The translations under genes were made by a program, and so were the position numbers. A stretch of DNA of 64,000 nt from Paraburkholderia flava (GTDB lineage Bacteria; Pseudomonadota; Gammaproteobacteria; Burkholderiales; Burkholderiaceae), in NCBI RefSeq assembly GCF_004359985.1, contig NZ_SMRO01000002.1, forward strand, positions 2,184,536-2,248,535, given 5' to 3'. Below, piece by piece: positions 17,584-26,503 of the stretch (the first letter of the stretch is position 1; each line of letters begins with the position of its first letter). A model generated the notes under the pieces. That model worked only from the letters and a program-made list of their open reading frames with translations, was not told the origin of the DNA and did not search any database.

Positions 17584-17949
17584 GGTTCGTCTCCTGATAG
17601 GGGCGTCGTCGCGTGCCAATATGTCAGTGGTTCGCTCAACGCGTGGGGGAATCCGGAATCGCTCGGCCGTGTGGGCGACAGCGCCGCACTGCCATGTCCA
17701 ATGAACGGTCACGTCGGCCCTTTTATTCCGGACAGCATGCACTTTTTTGCGTCGGCCTTGAACCACGGCGGGTTCATGCTCGACCTGCCCATATTCGTCT
17801 GATTCGTAACTCAACGTTACACCGGGAAATTTTGAGATGCTTCCACGCCGACAAGCCGTTATAGTGGTCGAAAGTTCGCCAGCAGACGCGCACCTTGGCT
17901 ACAAGGGGTAGAATCCCGGCGAACCAACGTCTCTCAACCAGAATCGCCC
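17584..17949. other. Intergenic region between the ECF operon and hfq paralogue
   Basis: 366 bp without a supported gene, between divergent transcription units. It holds the candidate ECF promoter (minus strand) at 17704-17729. On the plus strand TATAGT at 17860-17865 could be the -10 of the hfq-like gene, but no good -35 sits at 17 bp. No repeats or RNA genes are recognised. Confidence 0.5.
17704..17729 (-). promoter_or_regulatory. Candidate ECF-type promoter
   Basis: On the minus strand GGAATAA (17729-17723) and CGTT (17707-17704) are separated by 15 bp, resembling GGAA(T/C)-N15-17-CGT promoters of many ECF sigma factors. It lies about 120 bp before the small lipoprotein ATG, facing the sigma/anti-sigma genes, as expected for autoregulation. 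The match is by eye. Confidence 0.45.
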
Positions 17950-18456
17950 ATGCCTTCCGCAGAATCGCATCCGCAAAACGACTTCATGAACGCAGCGCGC
18001 AAAGAACGAAAGCGCGTCGAGATTTACCTCGTCAACGGGATCCGTTTGACCGGGTGCATCGAGTCGTTCGACCAGTACCTGGTGATGCTGCGCACGCCCG
18101 TCGGGCTGCAAGGCATCTACAAGCGCGCCATCTCGACGATCCAGCTGGACACCGGCACGCGGCCGGGCCCGCGCACCGGCCGCCCGTCGCACGGTGAGCA
18201 CACCACGCGCGGACCGCACGGCTCGCGTGAACCGCGCGGGGATTCGCGAGATTCCCGTGATTCGCGCAGCGAACCGAGAGAACCGCGCGAGCCGCGTGAA
18301 TCGTACGGCTCGCACTCGTCCAGCGAACGCTCGGGTTCCGATGCGCCGGTCGTCGTCACGCGTCGTCGGCGCCTGTTCGGCACCGGCGGTGGCGACAACG
18401 GCGGCAACAGCAGTGGCAGCGGTGGTAACGGTGGTAACGGCGGCAGCCACGAATGA
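17950..18456 (+). CDS. Hfq paralogue with long disordered tail (Hfq2-like)
   Basis: A 168-residue RNA chaperone. Residues 9-62 form the Sm fold: [46 protein letters not shown]. In canonical Hfq the Sm2 motif is YKHAIST, so the proximal-face His is Arg here, and the N-terminal LQDPFLN is QNDFMN. The tail (about 70-168) is low complexity: Arg/Glu/Ser repeats ([15 protein letters not shown]), then RRRR and a Gly/Asn run. Burkholderia carry such a second Hfq. No good Shine-Dalgarno precedes the ATG; the first QNDF residues force this start. A terminator follows. Confidence 0.85.
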   Translation: MPSAESHPQNDFMNAARKERKRVEIYLVNGIRLTGCIESFDQYLVMLRTPVGLQGIYKRAISTIQLDTGTRPGPRTGRPSHGEHTTRGPHGSREPRGDSRDSRDSRSEPREPREPRESYGSHSSSERSGSDAPVVVTRRRRLFGTGGGDNGGNSSGSGGNGGNGGSHE

Positions 18457-18463
18457 CCTGATG

Positions 18464-18489
18464 AGCCCGGCAGCACGTCCGGGCTTTTT
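18464..18489 (+). terminator. Intrinsic terminator of the hfq paralogue
   Basis: AGCCCGG (18464-18470), an eight-base loop, then CCGGGCT (18479-18485) runs into five Ts. It sits 8 bp after the stop codon. Confidence 0.9.
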
Positions 18490-18499
18490 CATTTTCCGG

Positions 18500-18727
18500 C
18501 TAGTCCACGGGCTCTTCGAGCCGCTGCAGTATCCGTTCGATCCGCATGCCCTGCTGCTGCGTCAGCTCGAACCCGCACTTCACCTCCAGCACCCGACGAC
18601 GCCAGTAACCGGCGTTCAGCGCGCGAATCATCGGCTGGCGCGTCGCCCACTCCAGATGCTCCAGTTCCGTCTCCACCATGTGCAACGCGTGCATGCGTCG
18701 CGCCTGTCCCGGCTTGTTCGTCTCCAT
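18500..18727 (-). CDS. Small conserved-looking cytosolic hypothetical protein
   Basis: A 75-residue charged, helical protein beginning METNKPGQARRMHALHMVE, with LEHLEWATRQPMIRALNAGY and WRRRVLEVKCGFELTQQQGM. I do not recognise a named family. An AGGA lies about ten bases upstream. The same frame stays open to 19318, but that part is rich in rare residues and crosses another small gene and a terminator, so I start at 18727. It ends just after the hfq terminator on the opposite strand. Confidence 0.6.
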   Translation of the reverse strand: METNKPGQARRMHALHMVETELEHLEWATRQPMIRALNAGYWRRRVLEVKCGFELTQQQGMRIERILQRLEEPVD

Positions 18728-18976
18728 GATCGTGAGATCCTGTTTGTATGTCGCTCCGGAAGGCGGCTGATGCCACCGTCGGCGCGACACTCGAAAGACG
18801 AAACATCCGCAACGCATTTTTAGGATATCCGTGGCGTCGTGTGGCACGGTGTGGTGTGGCGTACGCTGCGCCGGGATCGGCGCGAGGCGAGTCTGCAGGC
18901 GCTCCTTACATCGCGAGCTACGGCGCTGCCCCGCGTGCGCTATGCTGAACGCTGGCACTTCCCCACGGAGAGCGAC

Positions 18977-19138
18977 ATGTCCACAGCCCAGCCCAGAACG
19001 CCGGAGCCGGCCGAATCGGCGGATGAACGACTCGACGAAGCGCTGGAAGAAACCTTCCCGGCCAGCGACCCGATTGCGGTCGACCCCACCGAGCCGGCCA
19101 GGCCGGCTCCGTCGCCCGAGAAACGCAAGCCCGCGTAG
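18977..19138 (+). CDS. 53-residue ETFPASDP-motif protein
   Basis: A tiny acidic protein, MSTAQPRTPEPAESADERLD followed by EALEETFPASDPIAVDP and a Pro/Ala-rich basic end. The central motif (D-E-x-LEETFPASDP) recurs in small proteins of rhizobia and Burkholderiales; the function is unknown to me. GGAG at 18967-18970 precedes the ATG. A frame extension to 18839 adds Trp/Arg-rich non-family sequence and is rejected. A bidirectional terminator follows. Confidence 0.65.
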   Translation: MSTAQPRTPEPAESADERLDEALEETFPASDPIAVDPTEPARPAPSPEKRKPA

Positions 19139-19172
19139 CCCCTCGCGTCCTTTCTCTGCGCGCAAAAAAGAA

Positions 19173-19204
19173 AACCCCACACGGGCATCATCCCGTGCGG
19201 GGTT
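19173..19204. terminator. Bidirectional intrinsic terminator
   Basis: AACCCCACACGGG (19173-19185), loop CATCAT, then CCCGTGCGGGGTT (19192-19204): a 13-bp stem with one mismatch, flanked by A-rich sequence on the left and T-rich on the right. It ends the 53-residue gene and the converging DUF2968 transcript. Confidence 0.8.
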
Positions 19205-19253
19205 TCGTTTCTGTACCGGCTGACTCAAGCAACAGACGTCAGCGGCAATCCAG

Positions 19254-19985
19254 TCAGTTCGGCGGCAATCCGCTTTCCAGCTGACGCTGCAGCTCGCGCA
19301 CCTGACGCTGTGCAGCACGCAGCTGTTCCTGCGCGGCGGAGCGTTGCTGCGACAGCGCGACGGCCTGCGCCTGGTTCTGCTTCTGCTGGTCGGCGACGAT
19401 CGACTGCTGCTGACGCGCGACGTTCAGGTCCGCCTGCAGCCGGCTCGCGCGATCCTGCGACAGCGCGACCATCCGCTCGGTGAAGGCTTTCTGCGCTTCG
19501 AGCCGCGTGCGGCGGAGCTCGATGTCCGACAGTTGCATCGTCTGACGGACGAAGTCCTTGTAGATCATTTCGGCGCGCGTTTCATCCGAGGTCTTGATGA
19601 CCCGCCAGAAGTTTTTCTGCTGGAAGAGCGCGACGTAGTAGGTCATCTCCTTGCCGTAGAACAGCAGGCTCGCGCCGTAGCTGCCGTTGTACGTCGTGCG
19701 GAGTTCGCTCAGATCCGCGCCGCGGATCATCTGCTGCAACTCGGCGACGTTGCCGGCGGCGGACTGCTGGGCTTCGGCGGGTGTCAGCGCGGCGGACGAC
19801 GATTGAGCAGCCGCAGCCGCGGGCGCCGTCGACGGCAATGCCGTCGTGACGGACGGCTGCGCGACGACTGCGCCGGTGGCGCTTGCTGCACTATCGGGAA
19901 GGGCCTGGGCCTGTGCACCCTGCACACCGGTCAGCGCCACGAACGCTGCCAGCGCGAAATGTCGAAGTGTCGACTTATGGTCCAT
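19254..19985 (-). CDS. DUF2968 periplasmic coiled-coil protein
   Basis: A 243-residue protein with a Sec signal peptide (FALAAFVALTGVQGAQAQA, cleavage near residue 27), an Ala/Ser/Thr-rich linker, and a DUF2968 body: GNVAELQQMIRGADLSELRT, NGSYGASLLFYGKEMTYYVA. The C-terminal third (residues about 165-240) is a Gln/Ala/Arg-rich coiled coil. It is 54 bp downstream of the sigma-54 activator gene in the same direction and may be the last gene of the Tad transcript. The family is largely Burkholderia; its role is not known. Confidence 0.8.
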   Translation of the reverse strand: MDHKSTLRHFALAAFVALTGVQGAQAQALPDSAASATGAVVAQPSVTTALPSTAPAAAAAQSSSAALTPAEAQQSAAGNVAELQQMIRGADLSELRTTYNGSYGASLLFYGKEMTYYVALFQQKNFWRVIKTSDETRAEMIYKDFVRQTMQLSDIELRRTRLEAQKAFTERMVALSQDRASRLQADLNVARQQQSIVADQQKQNQAQAVALSQQRSAAQEQLRAAQRQVRELQRQLESGLPPN

Positions 19986-20039
19986 GTATGTCCTGCTTGA
20001 ACAGTTTTTGTTTTATGACAGCGTAGAACCGTCTCATTA

Positions 20040-21431
20040 TTACTCACTTTCGCGAGTTTCGGGCTCTTCATCAAAAATTTGGTATTTGCGCATTTTCTCC
20101 CACAACACCTTGCGGCTGATGCCGAGATACTGCGCGGTATCCTGGCGGCGCCAGCCGTTCGCGTCGAGCGCGGCAAGCACGCGATTGCGCTCCGCCATGT
20201 CCCACTTGCTGCGATCGACCAGCACCTCCGCCGCGCTCTCCGCCGGCACCGGCTGGGTGCTGCGCGCGAGCGCGAGCAGCCGGTGCAGCCGCGCGGCATC
20301 CCATGCGCCGATCTGCCGGACCGTCACACCGATGCGCTCCGCGAGATTGCGCAGCTCGCGCACGTTGCCGGGGAAGTAAGTATCGGCGACTGCATCGGCG
20401 AGCCAGTACGGAATGTCGGGTAGCTGCGCGAGACGATCAGCACCGACCACCGACGCGATGAACGCCTTGAAGATCGCGATCTTGTCGACGGCGCCCCGCT
20501 CTTCCAGCGACGGAATTTTCAGCTCGATCACTGCGAGCCGATAGTACAGATCGGCGCGGAACGTTCCGTCCTTGACGAGTTGCGGCAGATGTCGATTGGT
20601 CGCCGCGACGAGCCGGAAGTCGAGCTTGACGGGCGCGGCCGAACCGATGCGCGTCACCGCGCTGTCCTCGAGTACGCGCAGCAGCTTGACCTGCTGATAC
20701 AGCGGCAGATCGCCGATTTCGTCGAGGAACAGCGTGCCGCCGTCCGCCTGTTCGAAGTAGCCCTTGTGCGCGACCACCGCGCCCGTAAACGAGCCCTTCG
20801 AGTGACCGAAGAACAGCGACTCGAAGAGGCCGTCCGGAATCGCACCGCAGTTCACCGCGATGAACGGACCCTGCCCGTAGCGCGAATGTTTTTCGTGCAG
20901 CAGTTGCGCGATGCGTTCCTTGCCGACGCCGGTCTCGCCGTGCACGAGCACGCTCGTGTCGCAGTCGGCGAACGTATCGACTTCGTGCAGCAGCGCCTGC
21001 ATGCATTCCGAGTTCGCGACGAGCGCGCTCGACTCGAGCGTCTGCGCGCTGTGCGCGCGCAGTTGCAGCACGAGCTTCGAGATCATCCCGCGCAGTTCGG
21101 CGCAGGTGAAGTCGAGCGGCAGGATGTGCGAATACTCGGCGGGGTACGTCGACGGATCGTGATCGCGCGGTGCGGCGCCGACCCACACGACCGGCATGCC
21201 GTGCGCCGCCTGCCAGTCGCGCAGGATCAGCGCGCCGCTTTCGATCACCGACACGCTGATGATCGCGAGCGACGGACGCATCGCGGTCCGCTCGGGCGAG
21301 ATCGCGATATCGTCGGCACGGATCACCTCGACGTCGAAGCTCGCCATGCAGCGCGCGACCCGATCGACGATGTCGGCCTTGCCCTCCCAGACGTAGAGGT
21401 CGAGTTCTTCGATTTTGGTGGTGGTTCTCAT
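20040..21431 (-). CDS. Sigma-54-dependent activator with degenerate receiver domain
   Basis: A 463-residue enhancer-binding protein. Residues 1-125 look like a receiver fold but lack the phosphate-accepting Asp (the strand reads [13 protein letters not shown]). The AAA+ domain has Walker A GETGVGKE (about 160), the sigma-54 contact loop GSFTGA in place of GAFTGA, Walker [14 protein letters not shown] and the sensor regions. The C-terminal Fis-type HTH is [20 protein letters not shown]. It sits directly after tadG (10 bp). It should remodel sigma-54 polymerase at promoters such as 33603-33618; phosphorylation control is unlikely. Confidence 0.88.
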   Translation of the reverse strand: MRTTTKIEELDLYVWEGKADIVDRVARCMASFDVEVIRADDIAISPERTAMRPSLAIISVSVIESGALILRDWQAAHGMPVVWVGAAPRDHDPSTYPAEYSHILPLDFTCAELRGMISKLVLQLRAHSAQTLESSALVANSECMQALLHEVDTFADCDTSVLVHGETGVGKERIAQLLHEKHSRYGQGPFIAVNCGAIPDGLFESLFFGHSKGSFTGAVVAHKGYFEQADGGTLFLDEIGDLPLYQQVKLLRVLEDSAVTRIGSAAPVKLDFRLVAATNRHLPQLVKDGTFRADLYYRLAVIELKIPSLEERGAVDKIAIFKAFIASVVGADRLAQLPDIPYWLADAVADTYFPGNVRELRNLAERIGVTVRQIGAWDAARLHRLLALARSTQPVPAESAAEVLVDRSKWDMAERNRVLAALDANGWRRQDTAQYLGISRKVLWEKMRKYQIFDEEPETRESE

Positions 21432-21441
21432 CGGGTGATTG

Positions 21442-23223
21442 CTAGTTGACCAGTTGCGGGACGCTGCAGGAGAGCGACAGATCAGTAACGTTGGCGACGC
21501 CGAGTTGGACGCCGAGCAGTTGCAGAAGGATTACGAGCAGTTGATTGAGTGGCGTCAATGCCGCTGTCAGAAGGTCGACTACAGCGTTCGTAATCGGTGC
21601 GAGCAGTAGGCCAAGGTTTATCGGGATGCCAAGCAGTCTCACTGTCAGCGAACTCGTCAATTGCAGGTTGAGTTGATTCAACGCATTCGCCAGCGCGAGT
21701 CCCACGTTGTTCGAATTCGGTGTCGCGCCGCTAACGAGTTGCGTGTTGCCGTCGAACACCTGGGTCTGCTGGCCTGGGGGCGCAATCGGCGCACTACCGC
21801 ACGCCGTCACGGAGACGAGGTTTCCCCCCAGAACGCCAATGAGCTGGGCAGGCTGACTGCAAGAGTTGCCGGACGTGCTACCCACGATGATGTTCGCAAT
21901 ACCTGGCGATGTTGAAATCGTTGATCGACTGGCGGCTCGTGTGGTCGCACATTGGGTCGACTGAAGCCAGGACTTTGCGTAAGCAACCTGAACGGTAAGC
22001 GGCAGTGTCACGTCCAGTACGCTGCCCAGCAGCGCGAACGAGCCGGTGTGACCGACGTCGACTTGCAGCGCCAACGAAATCTGCGCAGTCCGCGCCTGGG
22101 TACGCCAATCGTTGGTCGCCGGATTCAAGCCTGCCTCACCGATAGCGATCACCGGTGGCTGAATGACCTGCAAAGAAAGGTTTACACCCAGAAGACCGGG
22201 CACATTGATCCCGGCCCCAACGTTGATCGCCGGCTTGCCCACCTGAGCGATTTCGGCCGCGACGATCAATGCGTCGAGCGGATTGATCACCGCACTGAGC
22301 GCGGCCTGCGAATTGGCGAGGCTCAGCGTAATTACACCGTTGGCGCCACTACCCGCAGTCTGGCCCAGCGCGAACTTTGGTGTACCGGGAATGTTCAACG
22401 CGGTGATCGATTGCATTGCAGATTGCCCCGCCTGCAGCACGACGCTCGCGACTGTCGTCTGACTTAGTGCGGTCACCAGCAGCGACGCCAGTGAGCCCAC
22501 ATTAACTGGCACCTGCAGCAGCTGATCGACTGTCGCGACGTTTGCGGCAACCATCAGGTCACTCACCTTCACTCCGACATTTGCGAGCCCGCAATACGAC
22601 ACCGCCGAGAGGTTCAGACTGGTATTCAGCAGCGCGCCAAGCAGCCCGTTGATGACTCCCGCCTGCGCAACCCCAGCGGCAGTCGGAGTCCCATTCGACT
22701 GACACATCGAACCGCCGAGTGCGAACAGTCCAGTCGCGAGACTGAACGAGCCCACGTTCGTCGCCTGCGCCGTCGCCACTGCGCTCATCGGACGTGGCTG
22801 ACCGGCGAGGAAGAAGTACCGCACTGAACGACTGACTGTCACACGCGCGGCATTGATCGGCGTCGTAGTTGTCGAAAAATATGGACTCACCGTGCTGGCG
22901 CCCGGATCCCAACGACCGCACAGCACGGCTACCGTGCCGTCCGACGGCAGCCCATTCGCCGTCGCGTTCAATTGCGCGGACGTGGTCGCGGCGCCGCAGC
23001 CGCCCGCACTGCCGATCGTCGTGGCCGCTGCGGTCGCGGCAAGATCCGCTGTGCGCTGCAGATCGCGGCGTGCGAAATAGAAGTGGCCGACATCGATCAC
23101 GCCGAACGCCGCAACGGCAATACCGAACAGGATCGCAGCGAGCACAGCGATCGCGCCCTGCTGCTGCCGCCGCGCGCGGCGCGCATGCAGAGAGCGGCGA
23201 ACAGGTCGACGGAAAATAGACAT
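21442..23223 (-). CDS. tadG: TadG-like Tad pilus assembly protein
   Basis: A 593-residue protein with a basic N-terminus, then a [20 protein letters not shown] transmembrane helix (about residues 21-44), the hallmark of the TadG/TadE-like Flp-type pseudopilin family. [20 protein letters not shown] follows, as in DUF2134/TadG_N proteins. The large remaining part is Leu/Val/Ala/Thr/Gln-rich with few charges, consistent with a periplasmic beta-rich or repeat fold. The start at 23223 (MSIFRRP) lies one base after the DUF3613 stop. A frame extension upstream overlaps that gene and is rejected. Confidence 0.78.
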   Translation of the reverse strand: MSIFRRPVRRSLHARRARRQQQGAIAVLAAILFGIAVAAFGVIDVGHFYFARRDLQRTADLAATAAATTIGSAGGCGAATTSAQLNATANGLPSDGTVAVLCGRWDPGASTVSPYFSTTTTPINAARVTVSRSVRYFFLAGQPRPMSAVATAQATNVGSFSLATGLFALGGSMCQSNGTPTAAGVAQAGVINGLLGALLNTSLNLSAVSYCGLANVGVKVSDLMVAANVATVDQLLQVPVNVGSLASLLVTALSQTTVASVVLQAGQSAMQSITALNIPGTPKFALGQTAGSGANGVITLSLANSQAALSAVINPLDALIVAAEIAQVGKPAINVGAGINVPGLLGVNLSLQVIQPPVIAIGEAGLNPATNDWRTQARTAQISLALQVDVGHTGSFALLGSVLDVTLPLTVQVAYAKSWLQSTQCATTRAASRSTISTSPGIANIIVGSTSGNSCSQPAQLIGVLGGNLVSVTACGSAPIAPPGQQTQVFDGNTQLVSGATPNSNNVGLALANALNQLNLQLTSSLTVRLLGIPINLGLLLAPITNAVVDLLTAALTPLNQLLVILLQLLGVQLGVANVTDLSLSCSVPQLVN

Positions 23224-23224
23224 G

Positions 23225-23572
23225 TCAGTTCGACGGCGACAAACCGCTTCCGCTGCTGTTGCCACTACCTTGATTCACTGCCGAGCCATACAGATCCGGA
23301 ATCTTCGATTTGAACGATTCGATGTAGCGGTGATAGGCAAGTCCCGCCTCGTCGCCGAGCATCGGTTGCGCGGGCGATGCACTGGTCCGCTGCAGTTCGA
23401 GCCACCCCTTCGTCGCGTGGCCGATTTCGCTGGCATTCACTGGTCTGTCGGTCCGCACAACCGGTTGCGCATCGGTCTGCGCGTGAGCCGGCACAGCCGC
23501 AACTGCGCAAACCAACGTCACCGACGCGGCAACCGTGGCAAACGCGAATCCCTTCATTCTGTTGTTGTCCAT
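23225..23572 (-). CDS. DUF3613-type exported protein of the Tad locus
   Basis: A 115-residue protein, MDNNRMKGFAFATVAASVTL then VCAVAAVPAHAQ (signal cleavage near residue 32). The short mature part has ASEIGHATKGWLELQRTSAS and AGLAYHRYIESF, typical of DUF3613 proteins found in Tad clusters. GGGGGA before the second ATG (23572) decides the start over 23584. It fits between the TPR lipoprotein and tadG and is likely an accessory periplasmic factor. Confidence 0.72.
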   Translation of the reverse strand: MDNNRMKGFAFATVAASVTLVCAVAAVPAHAQTDAQPVVRTDRPVNASEIGHATKGWLELQRTSASPAQPMLGDEAGLAYHRYIESFKSKIPDLYGSAVNQGSGNSSGSGLSPSN

Positions 23573-23599
23573 CTCATCCCCCATTACTTCATCGGTCCG

Positions 23600-24451
23600 T
23601 CACTGCGCGAACCACTGCAGCAGACGCGGTGCCGTCTCGGACGCACGCGGCACGCTCGCAACCGGCCCGGTCGGTCCAGTCGTGCGCACGCCCTGCGGCA
23701 ACGGCACGTCGAGCACCTGCGCGCGTTTTGCCGCCGCTACCTTCACCGCGTCGGCACGGATCGCCGAGCGTACTTCCGGCGTCATCTTCTGTTGCGTCAT
23801 CAGTGCCTGTGCCTGATCGGCGTGTCCGTCCGCGAACAGGTACAGCACGACGTTGCTGATGATCCTGCGGTTGTTCTGATCGAGCTGCGCGGCCTTCATC
23901 AACGGCACACGGGCGCTACCAACGTTACCCGCCCGCAGTTCCGCATAACCGAGATCGGACAGCGTCGCGGCGTCGGTCGGCACGAGCTGCGCTGCGATCT
24001 GCAATTCCTGCACGGCCAGCCGGAAGTCGCCAGACTCGCCGGCGATCAGCCCAAGACCGCGATGCCCGCGCGCAGCCAGCGGTGTTTGCAGCAGTTGTCG
24101 ATAGTTCGCCGCGCTCGCGGCCGGCTGATCGGTCATCCGCAGCGCGTCAGCACGCAGCACGATCGTGTCGGGCGAAACGCCATACTGCTTTTCGTACGCG
24201 TCGATATGCGCGAGCGACGCGAAGTACAGTCCCTGCGTCTGCATCTGATCGATGAGGCCGAGATACATGCCCGGCGTATCGGGTGCGGGCTGCTTGTCGG
24301 CCTGCTGCATCATCGCCTGGCGTTCGGCCTGCGGGCCCACGCCATAGCCCGACTGGATCGACGAACACGCGCCTAGCAGCGCAAACGCGCACGCAGTGGC
24401 AGTACGGCCCGCGAGGCGCGCGACACGATCCGGAGCGAGGTCGAAGGTCAT
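23600..24451 (-). CDS. tadD: TadD-like TPR lipoprotein
   Basis: A 283-residue lipoprotein: hydrophobic TATACAFALLGACSS with lipobox LLGAC (Cys about residue 29), then TPR helices (APDTPGMYLGLIDQMQTQGL, GHRGLGLIAGESGDFRLAVQ, SDLGYAELRAGNVGSARVPL). In Tad systems TadD is an outer-membrane-anchored pilotin-like TPR protein that helps the RcpA secretin assemble. AAGGAAA precedes the ATG. It follows tadC by 10 bp. Confidence 0.85.
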   Translation of the reverse strand: MTFDLAPDRVARLAGRTATACAFALLGACSSIQSGYGVGPQAERQAMMQQADKQPAPDTPGMYLGLIDQMQTQGLYFASLAHIDAYEKQYGVSPDTIVLRADALRMTDQPAASAANYRQLLQTPLAARGHRGLGLIAGESGDFRLAVQELQIAAQLVPTDAATLSDLGYAELRAGNVGSARVPLMKAAQLDQNNRRIISNVVLYLFADGHADQAQALMTQQKMTPEVRSAIRADAVKVAAAKRAQVLDVPLPQGVRTTGPTGPVASVPRASETAPRLLQWFAQ

Positions 24452-24461
24452 CGTTGTTTCC

Positions 24462-25484
24462 TTACTTGTGCATCGACTTCAGCGCGTGCGTCACCGACAG
24501 CACGCCCGGCCCCGCCGTAATAATCAACAGCGCGGGCAGTAGCGTCAGGATCATCACGCCGGTCATCTTCACGGTCAGTCGACCGATGCGTTCACGCAGC
24601 ATCGCGCGCCTTGCCTCGCGCAAGCGGTCACCGAACTGCTTGAGCGGCTCCTGTACTGCGCCGCCGTGACGGTCCACTTGAATCAACAGTCGCACGATCG
24701 CGCGCAGGTCTTCGTTGTCATAGCTCGACGCCAACCGGTTCAGTGATTGTTCGCGCGTGCGGCCGGCCGCCAACTGCCGCTGAGCGATCTCGAGCTCGCT
24801 CGACAGGATCGGCAGCACTCCGCGAAAATCGCCGACTATCACCTGCAAGCTCTGATCGATCGACAACCCAACACCCTGCAGCAAACGCAGCAGGTCGACC
24901 AGCATCGGCAACTCGTCGACAACTGCGCGGCGGCGCCCGCCCGCGCGTTGCCGGATATACAGCTTCGGCGCCATGAAGCCGATCACGAGCGCGACGATCA
25001 GATACAACACGTAGCGCGGCCCGTCGACGTACACATGTGCGAACAGCCCGATCAGCACAGGCAATGCGATCGCGCACGCGATCCGTGCGATCAGGAAAAG
25101 CCCGCGCGTACGCGTGTCGACAAAACCGCATTGCTCGAGCAGCCGCCGGTCCTCGTCGGCGACGATCTGCCGCCCGAATGGTGTGTCCAGCCATCTCATG
25201 CCCGCATGGCCGAGGCGTTCAAACGTGCCGGCAAAACGCTGGGCCACCGTCTTGCCCGACGCCGGGTGACCGCCCTGGCCCGCTTGTGCCGCGGATTCCG
25301 CCGCGCCGGTCTGTGCACCGAGCGAGGCTGCGTGCACGACACGTCGGTCGAGGGCATGTGCGAGCGTGCGATCGCTACGCCGCTCCGCAGACAGCCGAAC
25401 GATCAACAACGCACCGAAGATCAGCAGCCCGAGCGCAAGCAGCGCGAGTGCAATGGCGGCAAGGTGGCGCGGTTCCATCGTCAT
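24462..25484 (-). CDS. tadC: TadC inner-membrane platform protein
   Basis: A 340-residue T2SSF/GspF-domain protein. An N-terminal TM helix (LAAIALALLALGLLIFGALL) is followed by helices at RIACAIALPVLIGLFAHV and YVLYLIVALVIGFMAPKLYI, a cytoplasmic helical domain with ELPMLVDLLRLLQGVGLSI and LLIQVDRHGGAVQEPL, and C-terminal TMs ending LTLLPALLIITAGPG. With TadB it forms the platform driven by the TadA ATPase. The start at 25484 overlaps the tadB stop as ATGA; a frame extension to 25580 is rejected. Confidence 0.9.
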   Translation of the reverse strand: MTMEPRHLAAIALALLALGLLIFGALLIVRLSAERRSDRTLAHALDRRVVHAASLGAQTGAAESAAQAGQGGHPASGKTVAQRFAGTFERLGHAGMRWLDTPFGRQIVADEDRRLLEQCGFVDTRTRGLFLIARIACAIALPVLIGLFAHVYVDGPRYVLYLIVALVIGFMAPKLYIRQRAGGRRRAVVDELPMLVDLLRLLQGVGLSIDQSLQVIVGDFRGVLPILSSELEIAQRQLAAGRTREQSLNRLASSYDNEDLRAIVRLLIQVDRHGGAVQEPLKQFGDRLREARRAMLRERIGRLTVKMTGVMILTLLPALLIITAGPGVLSVTHALKSMHK

Positions 25485-26503
25485 TTGCGCAACCTCGCGA
25501 GCCGGTACAGCAGCCATGCACCGAATGCCTGCAGGCCGACCGCCAGATACACCAGTTGCCGCCCCTCCGGGTCGTACCACATCGCACCGAAATACGCAGG
25601 GTTCGTCAGGATCAGGAAGCCGCCGATTCCGATCGGCAGCATCGCAAGCACAAACGACGACATCTTGGTCTCAGCGGTCATCGCGGTCAGCTCGCGCTCG
25701 GCCTGCTCGAGGTCGCGCATGAACGACGACATCCGGTCGAGCATCACGTCCGCGCGTCCGCCGTATTTCACCGACAGGCGCAGCACCGCGCCGATCAGCT
25801 CGAGCTCGCTCGCCCGATAGATCTGCGCGACGTGGTACAGCGCGCGATCGATCTCGACGCCGGTACGCAGCATCCGCGACACGTGGTCGAGACATTCGCG
25901 CAGTGGCGCTTCCGTGGTCTGCAGTGACGCCTGGAACGCCGCAGGCACGCTGTTGCCGAGCACGATCAGCCGCACAATGCCGTCGAGAAACAACGGCAAC
26001 TGACGCACGATCTGCTGGCGCCGTTTCGTCGTGCGCCAGGAGATTACGAAATAGAACACGAAGCCGCATACGGCAAGCATCATGCAGATAGCGAGCGCGC
26101 CGCCCGTCTGTCCTGCCCACACGCACAGGGCCAGCGTGACGAGCAACGCGAGCAGCGCCGGTATGCGTGCATGCGAGATGCCCGCGCGGCTCATCATGGT
26201 ATCGAACGCGAACATCGCGCGCGCGGTGAAATGGCGCCACTTGGCCTGCCACGGTGAATCGGCATCGGGTGCCTGCGGCGGCGTGAGCCCTGCGACGCCC
26301 GAATTTCGCGCCGCGCCCGGCGCAACAGCAGCCGGACGCGCCAGGCCCGCCACCCCCTGCTGCGCAGTCGCCATCCGGCTATCGATAAACCGCTCAGTCG
26401 TCACCTGCCCCTTGCGTTGCTCGCCCCGCCGCAAAACCAGCAGCGCACCCGCCGCGCACAACAGCGCGAGCGCGGCAAAGAGCAACGCGGCGACACTAGA
26501 CAT
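25481..26503 (-). CDS. tadB: TadB inner-membrane platform protein
   Basis: A 340-residue GspF-domain protein paired with TadC. It has an N-terminal TM ([20 protein letters not shown]), a Pro/Ala linker, a pair of TMs (LLALLVTLALCVWAG, ICMMLAVCGFVFYFVISW), a cytoplasmic T2SSF domain (RQLPLFLDGIVRLIVLGNSV, LSVKYGGRADVMLDRMSSFM) and C-terminal TMs. The ATG at 26503 overlaps the end of tadA by 8 bp; the open-frame ATG at 26560 lies well inside tadA and is rejected. Partner: TadA ATPase. Confidence 0.9.
   Translation of the reverse strand: MSSVAALLFAALALLCAAGALLVLRRGEQRKGQVTTERFIDSRMATAQQGVAGLARPAAVAPGAARNSGVAGLTPPQAPDADSPWQAKWRHFTARAMFAFDTMMSRAGISHARIPALLALLVTLALCVWAGQTGGALAICMMLAVCGFVFYFVISWRTTKRRQQIVRQLPLFLDGIVRLIVLGNSVPAAFQASLQTTEAPLRECLDHVSRMLRTGVEIDRALYHVAQIYRASELELIGAVLRLSVKYGGRADVMLDRMSSFMRDLEQAERELTAMTAETKMSSFVLAMLPIGIGGFLILTNPAYFGAMWYDPEGRQLVYLAVGLQAFGAWLLYRLARLRK

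Noticed and set aside
18728..19318. N-terminal extension of the 75-residue minus-strand gene
   Set aside because: It crosses the 53-residue gene and the bidirectional terminator and has shadow-like composition.
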